From: Piscicola geometra
Taxonomy: Eukaryota; Annelida; Clitellata; Hirudinida; Piscicolidae
DNA length: 64,000 nt
Reading direction: 5' to 3'
Assembly (NCBI GenBank): GCA_943735955.1
Contig: OX030959.1
Coordinates: 719,725-783,724, forward strand
Shown: positions 28,657 through 40,619 of the stretch, one piece after another
Layout: each line of letters starts with the position of its first letter
Numbering within the stretch: position 1 is the first letter of the stretch
Made by a program: the position numbers and the translations under genes
Notes under the pieces: model-generated
What the model saw: the letters and a program-made list of their open reading frames with translations, nothing else
The model's database searches: none
What the model was told of the DNA's origin: nothing

Positions 28657-29680
28657 ATGAAAAGATTGGTCTGTAGTAAGTCCACAATACCCCACCTCAG
28701 CCTCCAACTAGAACAGCTGACAGCGGAAGAAGGTGAAGACATGAAACATGAAGAAGAGGAAGATGAAACTCTGCAAATGATGAAAAGGGGAGGAAAAATA
28801 GAAATGGTTTGTGATGTTTTCAATACAAAAATTATCCAACATTAAATCAAAGGTTTTAAAAGATTTGAGCTTTTGAAGCCACTCCAATTCCATCTCTTTA
28901 TATTTGTGTGAATTAAATGCTTCAAGCTCGTGCCATTAGATATTTGGTTTTGAAGTTTCTGAATTTCCCATTTTAAAGGGGTGTGGATTCAGCATCATCA
29001 TCATCACCATCATCATCATTATCATCACCATCATCATGATTGCGCAACACCCAACACAGATGGATTTGTTGACAAAGACGTTGAAGGAGGTACGTGAAGG
29101 TGGAAAGAGGGAGTGTACGGTGGATGAGAAAATGAAAGAAAGTAGAAAAGAGAAAGTGAAAGATGGAAAAGAAGAAAGTAACAAAGAGGGAGTGAAAGAA
29201 GAAGGAAAAAACAACGAAAGAAAAAGGTTGAAGGAGACAAAAGACAACAAAAACGTGAATGAGAGGAAAGAAGATAAAGAAGAGGAGCTGAAGATTGTTG
29301 GGGATGCTGGAAAGGCATCGAGTTTTGCTAGCAACATCGGATACGTGGAGAATAAAAAGGAATGGGAAAAGTATGAGCTGAAAGGAAGGGATGCCGTGGT
29401 GAATGGAGTGGTGGATGGAGGAGTTGATGGAGTGGTGGATGGAAGAGTGGATGGAGGAGTGAATGGAGTGGTGGATGGAGTGGTGGATGGAGGAGTGGAT
29501 AGAGTGGTAGATGGAGGAGTGAATGGAGTGGTGGATGGAGTGGTGAATGGCATGGTGGATGGAGTCGTGGATGGAGAGGTGGATGGAGTCAAACATGATG
29601 CTGACAACCCCTTGAGCGGTCCTTGTAGAAACTGCATCAGAGTATGTTTCTACGACGAAAAAGATTGCGAAACCTTGAAT
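28657..29680 (+). CDS. Candidate two-exon Lys/Glu-rich protein with a VVDG repeat
   Basis: Exon 28657-28806 (acceptor CACCCCACCAG, donor ATG|GTTTGT) and exon 29060-29680 (acceptor CCCAACACAG, donor GAAT|GTCAGT) are both phase 0 and join to about 257 codons. The product is strongly charged: an acidic stretch (EEEEDETLQMMKRGG), then a long Lys/Glu/Asn region with many KEE and KD pairs, then about 60 residues of VVDGGVDG-like repeat, ending with an NPLSGPCRNC motif. A strong alternative donor GAG|GTACGT lies at 29090. The family is not recognised and a disordered protein is likely. On the minus strand the same DNA is open but reads hydrophobic and low-complexity, which is why I prefer the plus strand. 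Confidence 0.4.
29396..29592. repeat. GTGGTGGATGGA / GGAGTGGATGGA minisatellite
   Basis: Units of 12 bp (some paired as 24-30 bp) built on GTGGTGGATGGAGGAGTGGA. Because the period is a multiple of three, it reads as (VVDGGVDG)n on the plus strand and His/Ser/Ile-rich peptide on the minus. Confidence 0.9.
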
Positions 29681-29954
29681 GTCAGTTCTGCCATGCTGTC
29701 CATTCATTTTCAAATAACCTTTGCCTTTCATCATTACCACCATCACCCCATCATCAACACCATCATCATCACCACTATCATCATCACCACAATCACTCCA
29801 TTATCAACACCATCATCATCACCACTATCATCACCACCACACAGACAACCCTTTTGCTGTTGTCTAAGCAGTCTCCATCTTTTCCAGGTGAGTGCGGTTG
29901 CATGCTTTTGAATGTGTTTTCGTGACAAATGAGTTTATATTTCAAGTTTAAAAA

Positions 29955-30200
29955 GAAGCTTTATTCATTATAATTTTGTTGAAATTATTTTATTCATTAT
30001 TAATTTTTTGAAATTATTGTATTCATTATTAATTTTTTTAAATTATTTTATTCATTATTAATTTTTTGAAATTATTTTATTCATTATACATTTTTTGAAA
30101 TTATTTTATTCATTATTAATTTTTTGAAATTATTTTATTCATTATTAATTTTTTGAAATTATTTTATTCATTATAAATTTTTTGAAAATATTTTATTTAT
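29955..30200. repeat. About 29-bp AT-rich minisatellite
   Basis: Eight or nine copies of TTATTCATTATTAATTTTTT followed by GAAATTATT, with single-base variants (TTATACATT, TTATAAATT, GAAATATTT). Confidence 0.95.
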
Positions 30201-33200
30201 ATATACTAAAACTGAACATAATCATCTTTATGTCACCCCTTTGTTGCGCAAGCCAAAATGTCTTTTTGCGCAGTTTTTTCAACGCTAGTTTGCTTCCTAA
30301 TTTGAAGTTTTATTTATTGCTGTAACAACACTGCCATCAATTTCTATACCATTCTTACACAAACCCCTTTCATCCCCGATCTCCCACTGAATCCATCTAA
30401 GCATCTGCTTTTAATTTTTAAAAGTACTCGACAGAGAGCGCATGCATTTTGAACATCCATAATGGAATTAATATTTTCTCATTTTTCCAAATTAATTAGA
30501 GAAACTCCCACTTGATTATGCCTTCATCCGCCTGTCACGCGACATTTATACCACCATGCCAACGTTTCTTACTTGCACATTTTTCCTTCTTTAAATTATC
30601 TTAATTTTGAAAATGAAGATATAGTCAGAGATTTGATTAAAGTAGACAAGAGTTATGAGGGGTATGGAGGATTGATGGTGCATGCAATTGAGATTGCTAG
30701 CATTCGAAGCGTGAGGGCAAACACTGGCGACCTCCTGTTTGCTCTGGCCTTCGTTTACACTAATTCAAAAATTTCTTTCGTCCATTCTTCTCTCCATCTT
30801 TATAGTACGCATCTTTACTTACTTGAAAATCATCTCTTTTTTAACTTGGGTACCCGGGCACCCTCGCGATTCTCCTGTCAGTCTTTTCGCTTCCTTTTCC
30901 AATTTTTTTCTTTTGTCTCTTTCGTCCTCAAAAGAGAAGCAGACCTGAATATTCATGGTTATAATCACTGAGGAATGTCAGGGAGGTTCTCTGAGCGCCT
31001 GCATGTCTCCTGCTCGAGCCCTTTTCCCTTGCATGTACGTGCCAATCAGTTAATAACACGCGCATAAGAAAATACACACACTTACAAAAAATAAGACACA
31101 CATAAACACACACATACACATTTATATGGATACATAAACGTAAGACTGAAACGCTTACAGACCGTTACAGCTCAATTCTTTCGGAATATAAACTAGCGAC
31201 AACTCTAATTATATATTAATTCGGGCGTGTGCATGTGACGGTGTGTGGGTGTGGTACCGGGTACTAGGATGTACATCTTTGTATTCGGGATTAGATGTAT
31301 GAGTGTATGTGTGTGTGTGTTTGTTTTGTGTATGTGAATGTGCTTTTTGCATGTGTATGTAGTCCATTTAGGTATGCATACATGTCGTTTGAGGATTTAA
31401 AAGGTTGTTTATGGAAGGAAGAAGTCAAAATGACGCTTGTTGTTTTTGTTTTTATTGGCTGTTGTTTTTGTTGATGCTGTTGCTAAAGTAACGTTCTGGA
31501 ACTGATCAAGTGGTGTGGGTGCAAGGTGGCCTTAAAGCCTCATCCTATTTCAAAAGTGGTTGACTACTCATTGCGGAAGGTTCTGTTGTATCATCAGTGC
31601 CCTCTGGAACTGGAAGATGCACTACTGACGCTTTGAAGTCTCCTGTTGCAAGTTTTATTGCCTGTTGTTGTTGGCAAGTCACAAAGACATATGAATGACA
31701 TGCACGGATATTACAAGTTTTATAGGTTTTTGGGGAAAGATTCAAAGAAAATATTTAAATAAATCCGTTTATGCAATTTTAATGATTTTTTAATTTAATT
31801 AATTAATTGGTTATTCAATTAGGAATTTAAAAAACAGTTTCTCTTGAAGCCTTCATTATTTTTAAGGACTCAAGTTCCATTGTTGAAACTCGTGTAGAAG
31901 CTTTTATGACTTTTTATGAAATTCTAAAGTTTAAAAATCGAAAAAGGTTTGTCAATTTCGTTTTTACAAATTGAGATGGAGCTTCGGAATGCCATTCAAA
32001 AGAGGCGTGCATGCGAGCTTGCGTGACTGCCGGAAGGAAGGAGATCGGGGTCTGACTAATGACCACGCAGGAGCTTAAATTAACTTTACTTTGGAAAGTT
32101 TGAAGTGGACCTTCCAAATGTATTTCCTAATGCTCTCCGAATCTAGAACGGGCCACGAAGGTTCAGCCGGAAAAGGAAGAAGAAGAGAAATACCTGTTTC
32201 CGGTGAAATTAAACTTGTTTAATTGCTTTTGAATGTTCAGTTTTGTATCTGATGCATTTGCAAGCCTAGCGAGTCATTGACTTTTGTGGCAGTAGAGAAA
32301 GGAAATAGGTGAGCCGGGTGGAGGTATTTGATTCCTTAGAGCACACATGTGAGTTCAACTCTTTCTGACACTCCCTTGCATCCCTGCCTCATCCACCGGT
32401 TGCTGCTGACAAAGCTTCAATCGATCGCAATGCTGTTTGCTGTCTCTTCGCAGATCCATTTACCTGATTACTCTCTGAAACAATTCTTTGATGATGTTCT
32501 CATCGTTGAAATTTTTTGTTTTTTATTCTCATTTTCACTGTAAAAAGTTATCATTGTCCCTATTCCTCTTGCGATTATTATTATTATTCTTCGCATTGAA
32601 ATTATCATCAATTTTATTCCTATTATTGATGCTCTCATCATTATCATAATTAATACTGTCACAATAATTATAGTTATTGACCGTACTTTTGCATTCCTGG
32701 CACGCATGGGCGGATTGTGTCTTCTGGGTGACGGATCGGTGGCGTCGCATGACAGCCCGATGAAGCAGCCACATACACACGCGATCCACCGAAGCTTGCC
32801 GAACGCCACACGAATGGCTGCGCAGATCTCTAAGGCTGGATGCTTCCATAAATAAGAAAGTCGCACTTTTATCACATGTACTTTTCCAATTATGTTGGTT
32901 TACTTACTGTTGTATTATTTTATGAAGTTTTAATTTTATTTTATCATATTATGTAATATAGTTTATATTATATAATATTTTTTGAATTCCAGTTTACTAT
33001 GACGAATGTGTTAGCTTTCTCCAGTCTACTTTTCTTTTACGTGATATGGCGAGCCGAGCTGAAGACACCTCAAAGAAGTCTTCTGCTTGACAAATTCTCT
33101 CATTGCCGACTCAACGGTCAAACGTGTGAGAAGACTTTGGTGAACTTACTCGCTACATTTTAAAGTATGCTTAAGTAAGGGAGCATCAGGGAGCATGATT

Positions 33201-35589
33201 TCACCGAATTCTCAAACCTTTTTTGTGACAAGCCATCTATATCCTCCGCCTATCTCGCCCATCGTCCACCTATCTCACCTATCACCCATCAGTTCTTTTC
33301 TTGGTTGTCTACTTTTGCCGAACAATCACTCACGCATCTTCCTTTTTACTATCTACTATTTTTTTCTTCCTTTATCAACCTTTTCTTTTCACTTAGTTTT
33401 TCCATAACCTTAAAATCCTATTATTCCCAACTTTTGATTCTCTCGTTTTTTTTGACACCAAACACCTGTCCTCCCATCCTCTTCCTTTTTATCTTTCAAT
33501 CTCCACACACCTTCTCTCAAACTCATACACCCCTCCTTCTCCTTCTTAATGAATTCCTTGTTGCATGCAGGTGACCGAATTGAGCACTCCACAGCATCTG
33601 CATCATTCCACAGCCTCTGCATAACGTATTCCTGCGCATTCATTTGTGTAGAAGGCATTCTAAGCGATGTTCGCCACATCATCATCCTTATCGTCCTCAT
33701 CATCATCATTATCATCATCATCATCGTCCTCATCATCATCATCCTCTTCATCATCATCATCAACGCTAAGAAAATATACCGATTACATGTATGACTGACT
33801 CATTCATTATTGAGGCCTAATGCTATTAGCACTGCCATCGCTTCTCCCACCACCACCCCTCGAGTCGTTTATCTGTTGGGTAGATTATTAATTCATGTAA
33901 ATAGGTCATCTAATGTCTGTTTGTGCATGTGTGGTGTGTGGGCTGTTCCCAGAATGGAAATATGCTTGGAAGATAGTTTTCTGGCTACAAATATTCAAAA
34001 CATGGCGTGACTGGCGAACTTTTTATTGTTTTAGGGGGCTTCACAACAAGTTCCGGGGGGTTTGAACACTCTTTTTCCTCACTTTCCCAGTCAATCGTTA
34101 CTCTGGCTCTTTTTGATGCAAAAATGTAAAACGGTATTTTCACAAAGTGACCTTCATTGCATGCATGCGTGAATAGTCGTTTCCCGTTCTTCTTTACACA
34201 AACTTCTCACTGGTCACTTTTTTTCTGCATGTCTTAAAAACTTTTCCCAACTCCATCTTTATAGCTGCAAAAGATTTGCCACTGTGAGCATATAATCATC
34301 ATCATCATCCTCATCGAACGGTCAGAAGGGTTTTTTCCATGGCACGACAAAATGACTTCTCCACAGCTCACTGGACCAACATGAACCAACCCCGTCTCAT
34401 TGTTAATAATGACTTTTCAGTGTCGTTATTGTTTTCTCATAAAAAGACGGAGCAGAGATCGCAGAGCACCGGTGCCAATCGAATTATTCACTCAGCGGCA
34501 TTTATTCGCCTTTTTATCCGCCATGCCTACTTGCTGCACTGAGCTTTCAAACAAAAATGAAAGTATTGAACGGGCAGACAGACGATTAAAATAATAATAA
34601 CATATTTAACTAAAAGCATACAAACAGACACTCAAACAGGAATACAAACAAACATACAAATAAGCATAAAAACAAGAATACACATGAGAAGCAAAGATTT
34701 GTAGTCAGAACAGGAAAAAATAGAGAAAGATAAAGACAGGTGGGTGAAAAGATGAAGACAGCGGTAGGAGGATGAAAAGCAGACTGGAGAAAAGAGAAGT
34801 GAACGTGGTGTGATGGATGCATCTCTTCGTTGCGAAATCATAAAAATTTCCAAACCAACCGATTTAGTCGTAACAAGCAGTAGTTGAACTTTCAGAAATA
34901 AAACCACTCTAAGCTGCCCCATGCACGCACAGCAACATTTAACGACAGCCGCTCTTTCCCGCCACACATTCATTCGTCTCATCTTCTTCCACTTTGCTTA
35001 AAAACTTTCACCATTCTTGCATTTCTTTTTCCGTTCTGCTTTCAAATAAAAACTGAGCTTTTGAGCTGGAAAGCTTAAGTGCTTTGAGTCTATGAAGCCA
35101 GAAAGATTCCTTCCACTTCAATTATTCTCTCGAACAGTCAAAAATCCATCTTTAATTGAATTATTTTTTCACTTTGAGAAGTATTTGTGAAAAGTTCAAA
35201 TGAGTTGTGAATATGAAAATATTTTGATGTGAAACTAATTGTACGCGCATGGCGTGCGCCCAGGTCTCTCTTTCTAAAACTGCACAATTATTTCTAATAT
35301 TTTTATATATTTCATTTACAATGATGAAAAGTATTTTATTTATAATGATGAAAGATATTATTTTTTTATGTTGATATAATGAGAATATATAAAAATAGTT
35401 TTTCTTGTTTTAAGCATAATGGGGCTAATTACAACATAATTTATTACGGACTCTTGAATTTCCCTTTCGAAGACCTCTGAAACATTGAAAATAGAGGCAG
35501 TAAAGCTTGCAAACTCCCTGGACGGCCCTAGGCAGACACACTCTCCATCAAGCAATCATCAATTATTCAAGCTGCTTCATACCTCCGCT
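30201..35589. other. No confident gene
   Basis: Mostly AT-rich. A GC-richer island at 32690-32850 is open in several frames on both strands. A CATCATCATC/CATCGTCCTC array spans 33670-33765, and a pyrimidine-rich stretch spans 33230-33550. TG/CA-rich runs occur at 31070-31120 and 31290-31340. I could not assemble an exon pair here. Confidence 0.45.
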
Positions 35590-35773
35590 GCAAGCCCCAC
35601 ACCACCAGCACCGCCATCATCATCATCACCACCACTACGCCACCTCATTAACGCAGCACCGCTATCAAACCACCATCACATCACCAACATTATCACACCA
35701 TCCTCATCAACACTATCACCCCATCATCATCACCCCATCATCATCACCACTATCATCATCATCACCATCACAG
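35590..35773 (+). repeat. CATCATCACC-type array before an acceptor
   Basis: Degenerate CATCATCACCACCA/CCCATCATCATCACC repeats with very little G end at ATCACCATCACAG, the acceptor of the 35774 exon. The tract has no stop in that exon's frame, so it could in principle be exonic, but an intron end is more likely. Confidence 0.8.
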
Positions 35774-38700
35774 GCAAGGAAGCAAAGAGAGTTTCTTTCA
35801 TGCAAGAGCGAAGCTACTCTTGTGGTGACCTGTCCCCCTCCGATCATGACGAAGATGAAGAAGAAGAAGATGCATGTTGCCATGACAACCTCCACCCACC
35901 CACCAAAGCTCTCCCACAACTCAGTCCTTTTGAAGCAAGGTCGCCTATGAACGCCACCACCCCTCTGAAAGCCCCTGTGAAGCAAAACGATTTTCTGTCT
36001 TCGAACCAACACCTCCTCTACCGAGAGCATGTCTACCCGGGAAATATGGTGAAGAGTAGACGTCCTAACGTTGGAGGTTTGTGCGGTGTTTGTGAGGTAT
36101 GTTTGGTAAAAGAAAAAAGAAATGCAATAAAAAATCATGCCATTAAATAAAAGTCATAGATTATTATGCAAATCTATAGAAAGAACCGTTTTTTAACAGT
36201 TCTATGCGACTAGAAATATTATAAGAAGAAGTATACTAGAAGGGTTTCATTGCATACACTAGAGGGGCTTCATTGCATACACTAGAGGGGCTTCATTGCA
36301 TACACTAGAGGGGCTTCATTGCATACACTAGAGGGGCTTCATTGCATAAACACCAAAGTCATACTTGAGCGTTCAAAACGTTTCGAAAAAAATGTGTTTA
36401 CATCTTTAAACTCAAGTTTTCAACCCTTCTAAATACTTTTCTAATTTATCAACTTTAATTTCAAAGTAAAAACCTAAAGTCTGAAACAGTTGTGATTCCT
36501 TAGACACGATATTGCAACTAACTGCAAGTTATTATTCAATGCTTGTGTGATGAGTTGAACACTTTGCTGGCAAGCTCTCAAATCACCACGCCAAACAATG
36601 CAGCGAAAGTCTGTGTGATGAGAAGAAAAACCTCAGTGTTCAAAAATAGTTGTCAACTTTTACTAAATAATTATGCACAATTGTAACGACTAAAATTGTT
36701 TTAATATATGAGATGCGTGTTTTATTTACAAAACATAAAACACCATACAACAGTGTACAATACCATTCAACAACATACAACAACATACAGCTCTATGCAA
36801 CCTCCAGCAACACCATACAACACCATACAACACCATACAACACCACACCACACCACACCACACCACAGGAGGGTTAAAAGCAAGCGAAGAAGAATGGCAG
36901 AGACAACGAAGCCATTGGTTCAAGAACAAGCAACGCAGCAAGTCTTCAGACCTCTCGTTCAACAGCGCCATGTGGAGCCCTGTCGAGGAAAAGAACAGAG
37001 TCCTCATCATCGTCACCTCCTCCAAAAAACACCAGGACCCCGAAGAGAGAAGCAAGATGAAACTGCCTGCCTTCTTCCAGATGGACAGTGGCTCGTCCTA
37101 CGAAGAACAGCAAGACGCCAGCAAGTCAAGCAACGAACAGAAAAACTTTCAGCAAAGTCATGCACAACAGTTTTTCCCACCACGCCAAGAAGCCCATCAC
37201 TTTTCTTCTCAGCCCCCAGAAAAAGGCAAGGGCTGGTTGTCTCCCTTCTCTGGTGGCAACCAACTGCCCAACAAGTCTCAGAGTGCTTCTCCCAAGAGGT
37301 GTTATGACTGGAGTCCCAACAGGGAAGCAGAACACAAACCACGGGACTGCCGGATTGCCTGGATGATGCAAAACGTCAAAAGCCATTCTCTCGACTCAAG
37401 CTTTGACGACACCAACTCACGCAACAAAATCTCCACAGCGTCTTCAGGCACCTCTCTCAACCAGGTTGTTTGCAACTACTCTAACGTTCAAATGACCTTC
37501 AGTGGCGCAGAAAGGCGCAGACGTTTCGTTCAAGGTCAAGCCGACAAGCCCTTTGAGAAGAGAGACGTGCAGGCAGCCCCCTCTTCGCCAGGCCACCTCT
37601 TCTACGCATACAACCAAATGACCAGGCACCTGGACCGACGACCGTTGAAGCCTGCAGACGTTCTTTCCAGGGAGACTTCGGAGCGTCTGAGGATCAGCAA
37701 TGAAGAGATCAAAAACATGCGCTTGAAGGAAAGAAGTCCAGAAGCGAGTTTTAAACACGCCAGGTCTGTACAGTCTCCCAGAAACAGAAACACTGTTGTC
37801 ACAGAAGACAAACGTTCTACTTTTTCGCAACAAAAAAGTTTTTCGTACGATGTGCCAAGCATGCAGCCAAAGATGCACTTTCAATGCAGGAAGCAGTCGG
37901 AGCCTATCGTAGGAAGTGCAAACAGAATGTTCAGAAGCAAACTCACGCCAGAGGGCATGTTTTTCAATGCACCTCTTGCTCAACACTACAACGCCAATGC
38001 TTCCTTCTTCACTGAACACAACCAGCACCCCCCATATCAAAAAACACATTCTCTGTTGATGCAAACTCAACAGCACTCTGTTGACACCTGCATGCCTTCT
38101 TACCCTCAAGAAAGCTACTCCACACGCCTCGAAAAACCAGCCAACAGAGACGCTTCTCTGATCAAAAGACAAAACTACTGCAGCCAGCGAAGTCAGTCGT
38201 GTGAGACAGAACACAAGATCACTGCGAGCACGAACAGAGCCTCTGTTAGCGACCAAGCACTCGCGCCCTCCTTCGTTTCGAAAAGAGACTATTTGAGCGA
38301 AAGAGAAATGCTGGACTTTCAAATGACTTGCAACAACCCATTACTACCAATATCGCACCAACACTTCCACCCCTATTCCACCTCCAACCTCATCACCAAA
38401 CACAGCAACTTTTCATATCAAAAGTCTCAGTCTTGTGAAATCAACGAGCCCACCTGCATCCCTTCCAGCAACCCCCTCAAGGCCTCCTCCAGACAACTCA
38501 AGAGCTTCCTCGGCTACCCACGTCTCTTCAGACAACTCGCCAAGTCAGACAAAGAAGTGGAAACTATTTATGAGAAAGACTCGTCCAGCTCCAGCAAGGA
38601 CGTGCCTGACACCCAGAAGATAGCGCCCGCCAACCCTGCACACACGCCTCAAAAAACAGACATCTCAAAAGTCAAAAAAGAAAATAATTATTCAGAAAAG

Positions 38701-39991
38701 ATTCACGCGACAGACACGAGTCAACACCGTAAGAAATGCAACCGAAACGAGAATGGAACGGGCGGGTTCGTCGAAAGCGAGAGCATTATTCAAAGCATCC
38801 CGAGAAGCGGCATAAAGCAGGAGAACGAATTGATGCGCAAACAAAAGGACACAAGCACAAACAGCATGTATGCCAAGCGTCCTCAATTCTTGAAGGAAAG
38901 GCATTTCTCGAGGAAGTAAGATTTTCCTTTTATTTATGCGCAAATACATTTGGTGACCGAACTTTCGGGTCTTTAAAGCCATTATTTATTTAGTCGTTTG
39001 TAAGCATTCTGACAGACGACATTCTGACCTATTTTTCCCATTCGACCATCTTTTCTATTTTCCCACACCCCACAGGGACTTGCAGGAACCTGCAAAGGCA
39101 AGAGCGTCCATGGGGGGCATGCCGCTGGAGAAGGTGGTGTCTGACGGCATTGTGACGTGGCGCAGGAAGCTGCCTGAGGTGAACAGTGTCGAGGCGTATG
39201 AGAAGTTTGATCGTCTGATGATGAAGAACCGGTCGTGGGTGGAGCAAAAGAAGCTGACTTTCCAAAAGAATGAGAGTCACATGGCGGAGAGGAGACTCGC
39301 CTTCAGTCAGCAGAAGAGCGTGTCGTGCAGAGAAGAGCAACGAAGAATGGAAGAACGACAAGAAGCACAACGACGAGCTTTGAAGGCAGCAGGCACGCTG
39401 GCTGAGAAGAGAATGGCTTTGTTTCAGGACCGGAACAAGAGTTATTCTCTCGATGAAAAGATGCCTCACTTTTTCTCGCCAGAGACCCAGGAAGCTATGC
39501 TCCTGAGTGGTGCGTCAGATGCAGGAAAGTTGACAGTGCACCAACTATTTGAGGTTTTTAACGACCAGTCCACAACACAATCCCCCATCACCACCCCTCA
39601 CCATAAAAGACTTTCTAAAGCGACCAGAAAAGCCTCAGTTGCAGTGGAAAGTCTGCATAAAAAGACAGAAAATAACGAAGAGAGGAAAAAGTCAAAAGGA
39701 AATAAATTGAAAAAGTTGAATGTAATGCACGAATTCAAAGCCGTTCAGGAATACGACTTGGAAGAGAGACGGGTGGTGGATGGAGTGAAGAAGCTGGAAA
39801 CGAAAAAGATAAATGAAGGAAGTGGAAGAATTAATGCGCCTGAAAAAGGACTAGAAGGAAAGAGGAGGGATGACAGGGGGATCATGATGGTTGAAGAGGA
39901 GGAGAAAGGACCACGCAAACAAAGCATGTCGTGCAGATTGCCAATCGCCAAGATCTTCGCCAAGTTCAAGATTGAGCGGCCTAAAAAGTGA
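35774..39991 (+). CDS. Large disordered protein with recurring K/R-x-x-S-x-S-C/Y motif (5' partial)
   Basis: Three exons: 35774-36076 (phase 1 in and out, donor GGAG|GTTTGT), 36869-38915 (acceptor CACACCACAG, donor GAA|GTAAGA) and 39076-39991 (acceptor ACCCCACAG, stop TGA). They give about 1,088 residues. The chain is polar and probably disordered, with no domain I recognise. A motif recurs along its length: ERSYSCGD, QQKSFSYD, QRSQSCET, QKSQSCEI, QQKSVSCR, RNKSYSLD and RKQSMSCR, plus RKQSEP and KRVSFMQ. All have a basic residue two to four positions before Ser, as basophilic-kinase and 14-3-3 sites do. The C-terminal exon adds a charged coiled-coil-like part (REEQRRMEERQEAQRRALKA) and a basic amphipathic end (AKIFAKFKIERPKK). 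The start lies upstream and is not defined. A scaffold or cytoskeletal adaptor is a guess. Confidence 0.65.
36241..36350. repeat. 24-bp tandem repeat in intron
   Basis: About 4.5 copies of GGCTTCATTGCATACACTAG with AGGG between copies, nearly identical. It lies in the intron between exons 35774-36076 and 36869-38915. Copies are contiguous without spacers, so it is not a CRISPR-like array. Confidence 0.95.
36735..36866 (+). repeat. ACCATACAACA / CACCACAC array before an acceptor
   Basis: Degenerate ACACCATACAACA units become pure CACCACAC repeats that run straight into the acceptor CACACCACAG at 36868. Confidence 0.9.
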
Positions 39992-40619
39992 CATAATCAG
40001 ACCACCTTGGAGTATTATATTTTCGTGACTCTTGTGATTTTTGTTACACATATTTTTATGACATATAATTTCTTGTGATGCATTTATACACGTCTTTTTA
40101 GCGTTTTGTCGTCAAATCCTTCTGCACAACTTTCATGATGCGTATTTGCATTGTTTCCTACGTTCCTTTGCCACAACTTGATTTATTTTAACCGATGAAA
40201 AGTGATTGTTGACTATTTTATAATAAACGAAAACGATCTTTTCAAACCCTTCTTGCCCTCGTGAACCAAAGTTTTGCCGGACCATCAGAGTTTTAGACAG
40301 ACTCAGAAAGTGGTTTTTTAATCTCCCATTCAGCATAAAAGACTCGCTTCTAAAAATTAATTGTAAAGGATGTCGCATTGCAGGAAGTTGAAATCACTAA
40401 GTAATCTGCTTTTAGAATAAAACCAAATAAAAAATCCATTTAATTTTTGTTCGCAATTTAAAAGTTTAAAATTTGAAAACGATCAAGGATTTATTTCCAG
40501 TAAAAGATTCCTTTTTCAGTTTTTATTGTTTTCAGCCATCTGTCATTGTAAAACGACGCATTGAATAAAAAGTATTAAAGAACTCAACAGTCTAGTAAAA
40601 GTCACCAGCCTTTAAGAAA
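39992..40619. other. 3' flank, no gene seen
   Basis: AT-rich DNA after the stop at 39991. AATAAA-like signals occur (ATAATAAACG near 40221, GAATAAAACC near 40416). No exon was found. Confidence 0.5.

Noticed and set aside
32690..32850. GC-rich island with open frames on both strands
   Set aside because: Several frames are open at once and none has convincing splice sites or a familiar motif.
33571..33665. Possible plus-strand exon after a pyrimidine-rich tract and GCATGCAG
   Set aside because: No good donor, and the opposite strand is equally open; undecidable from sequence alone.
36241..36350. Regular short repeats that could suggest a CRISPR array
   Set aside because: Copies are contiguous with no unique spacers, in an animal intron; a plain minisatellite.
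37444..38322. 292-codon minus-strand frame
   Set aside because: Antisense shadow of the large exon 36869-38915; that exon's frame continues in phase across both splice junctions.
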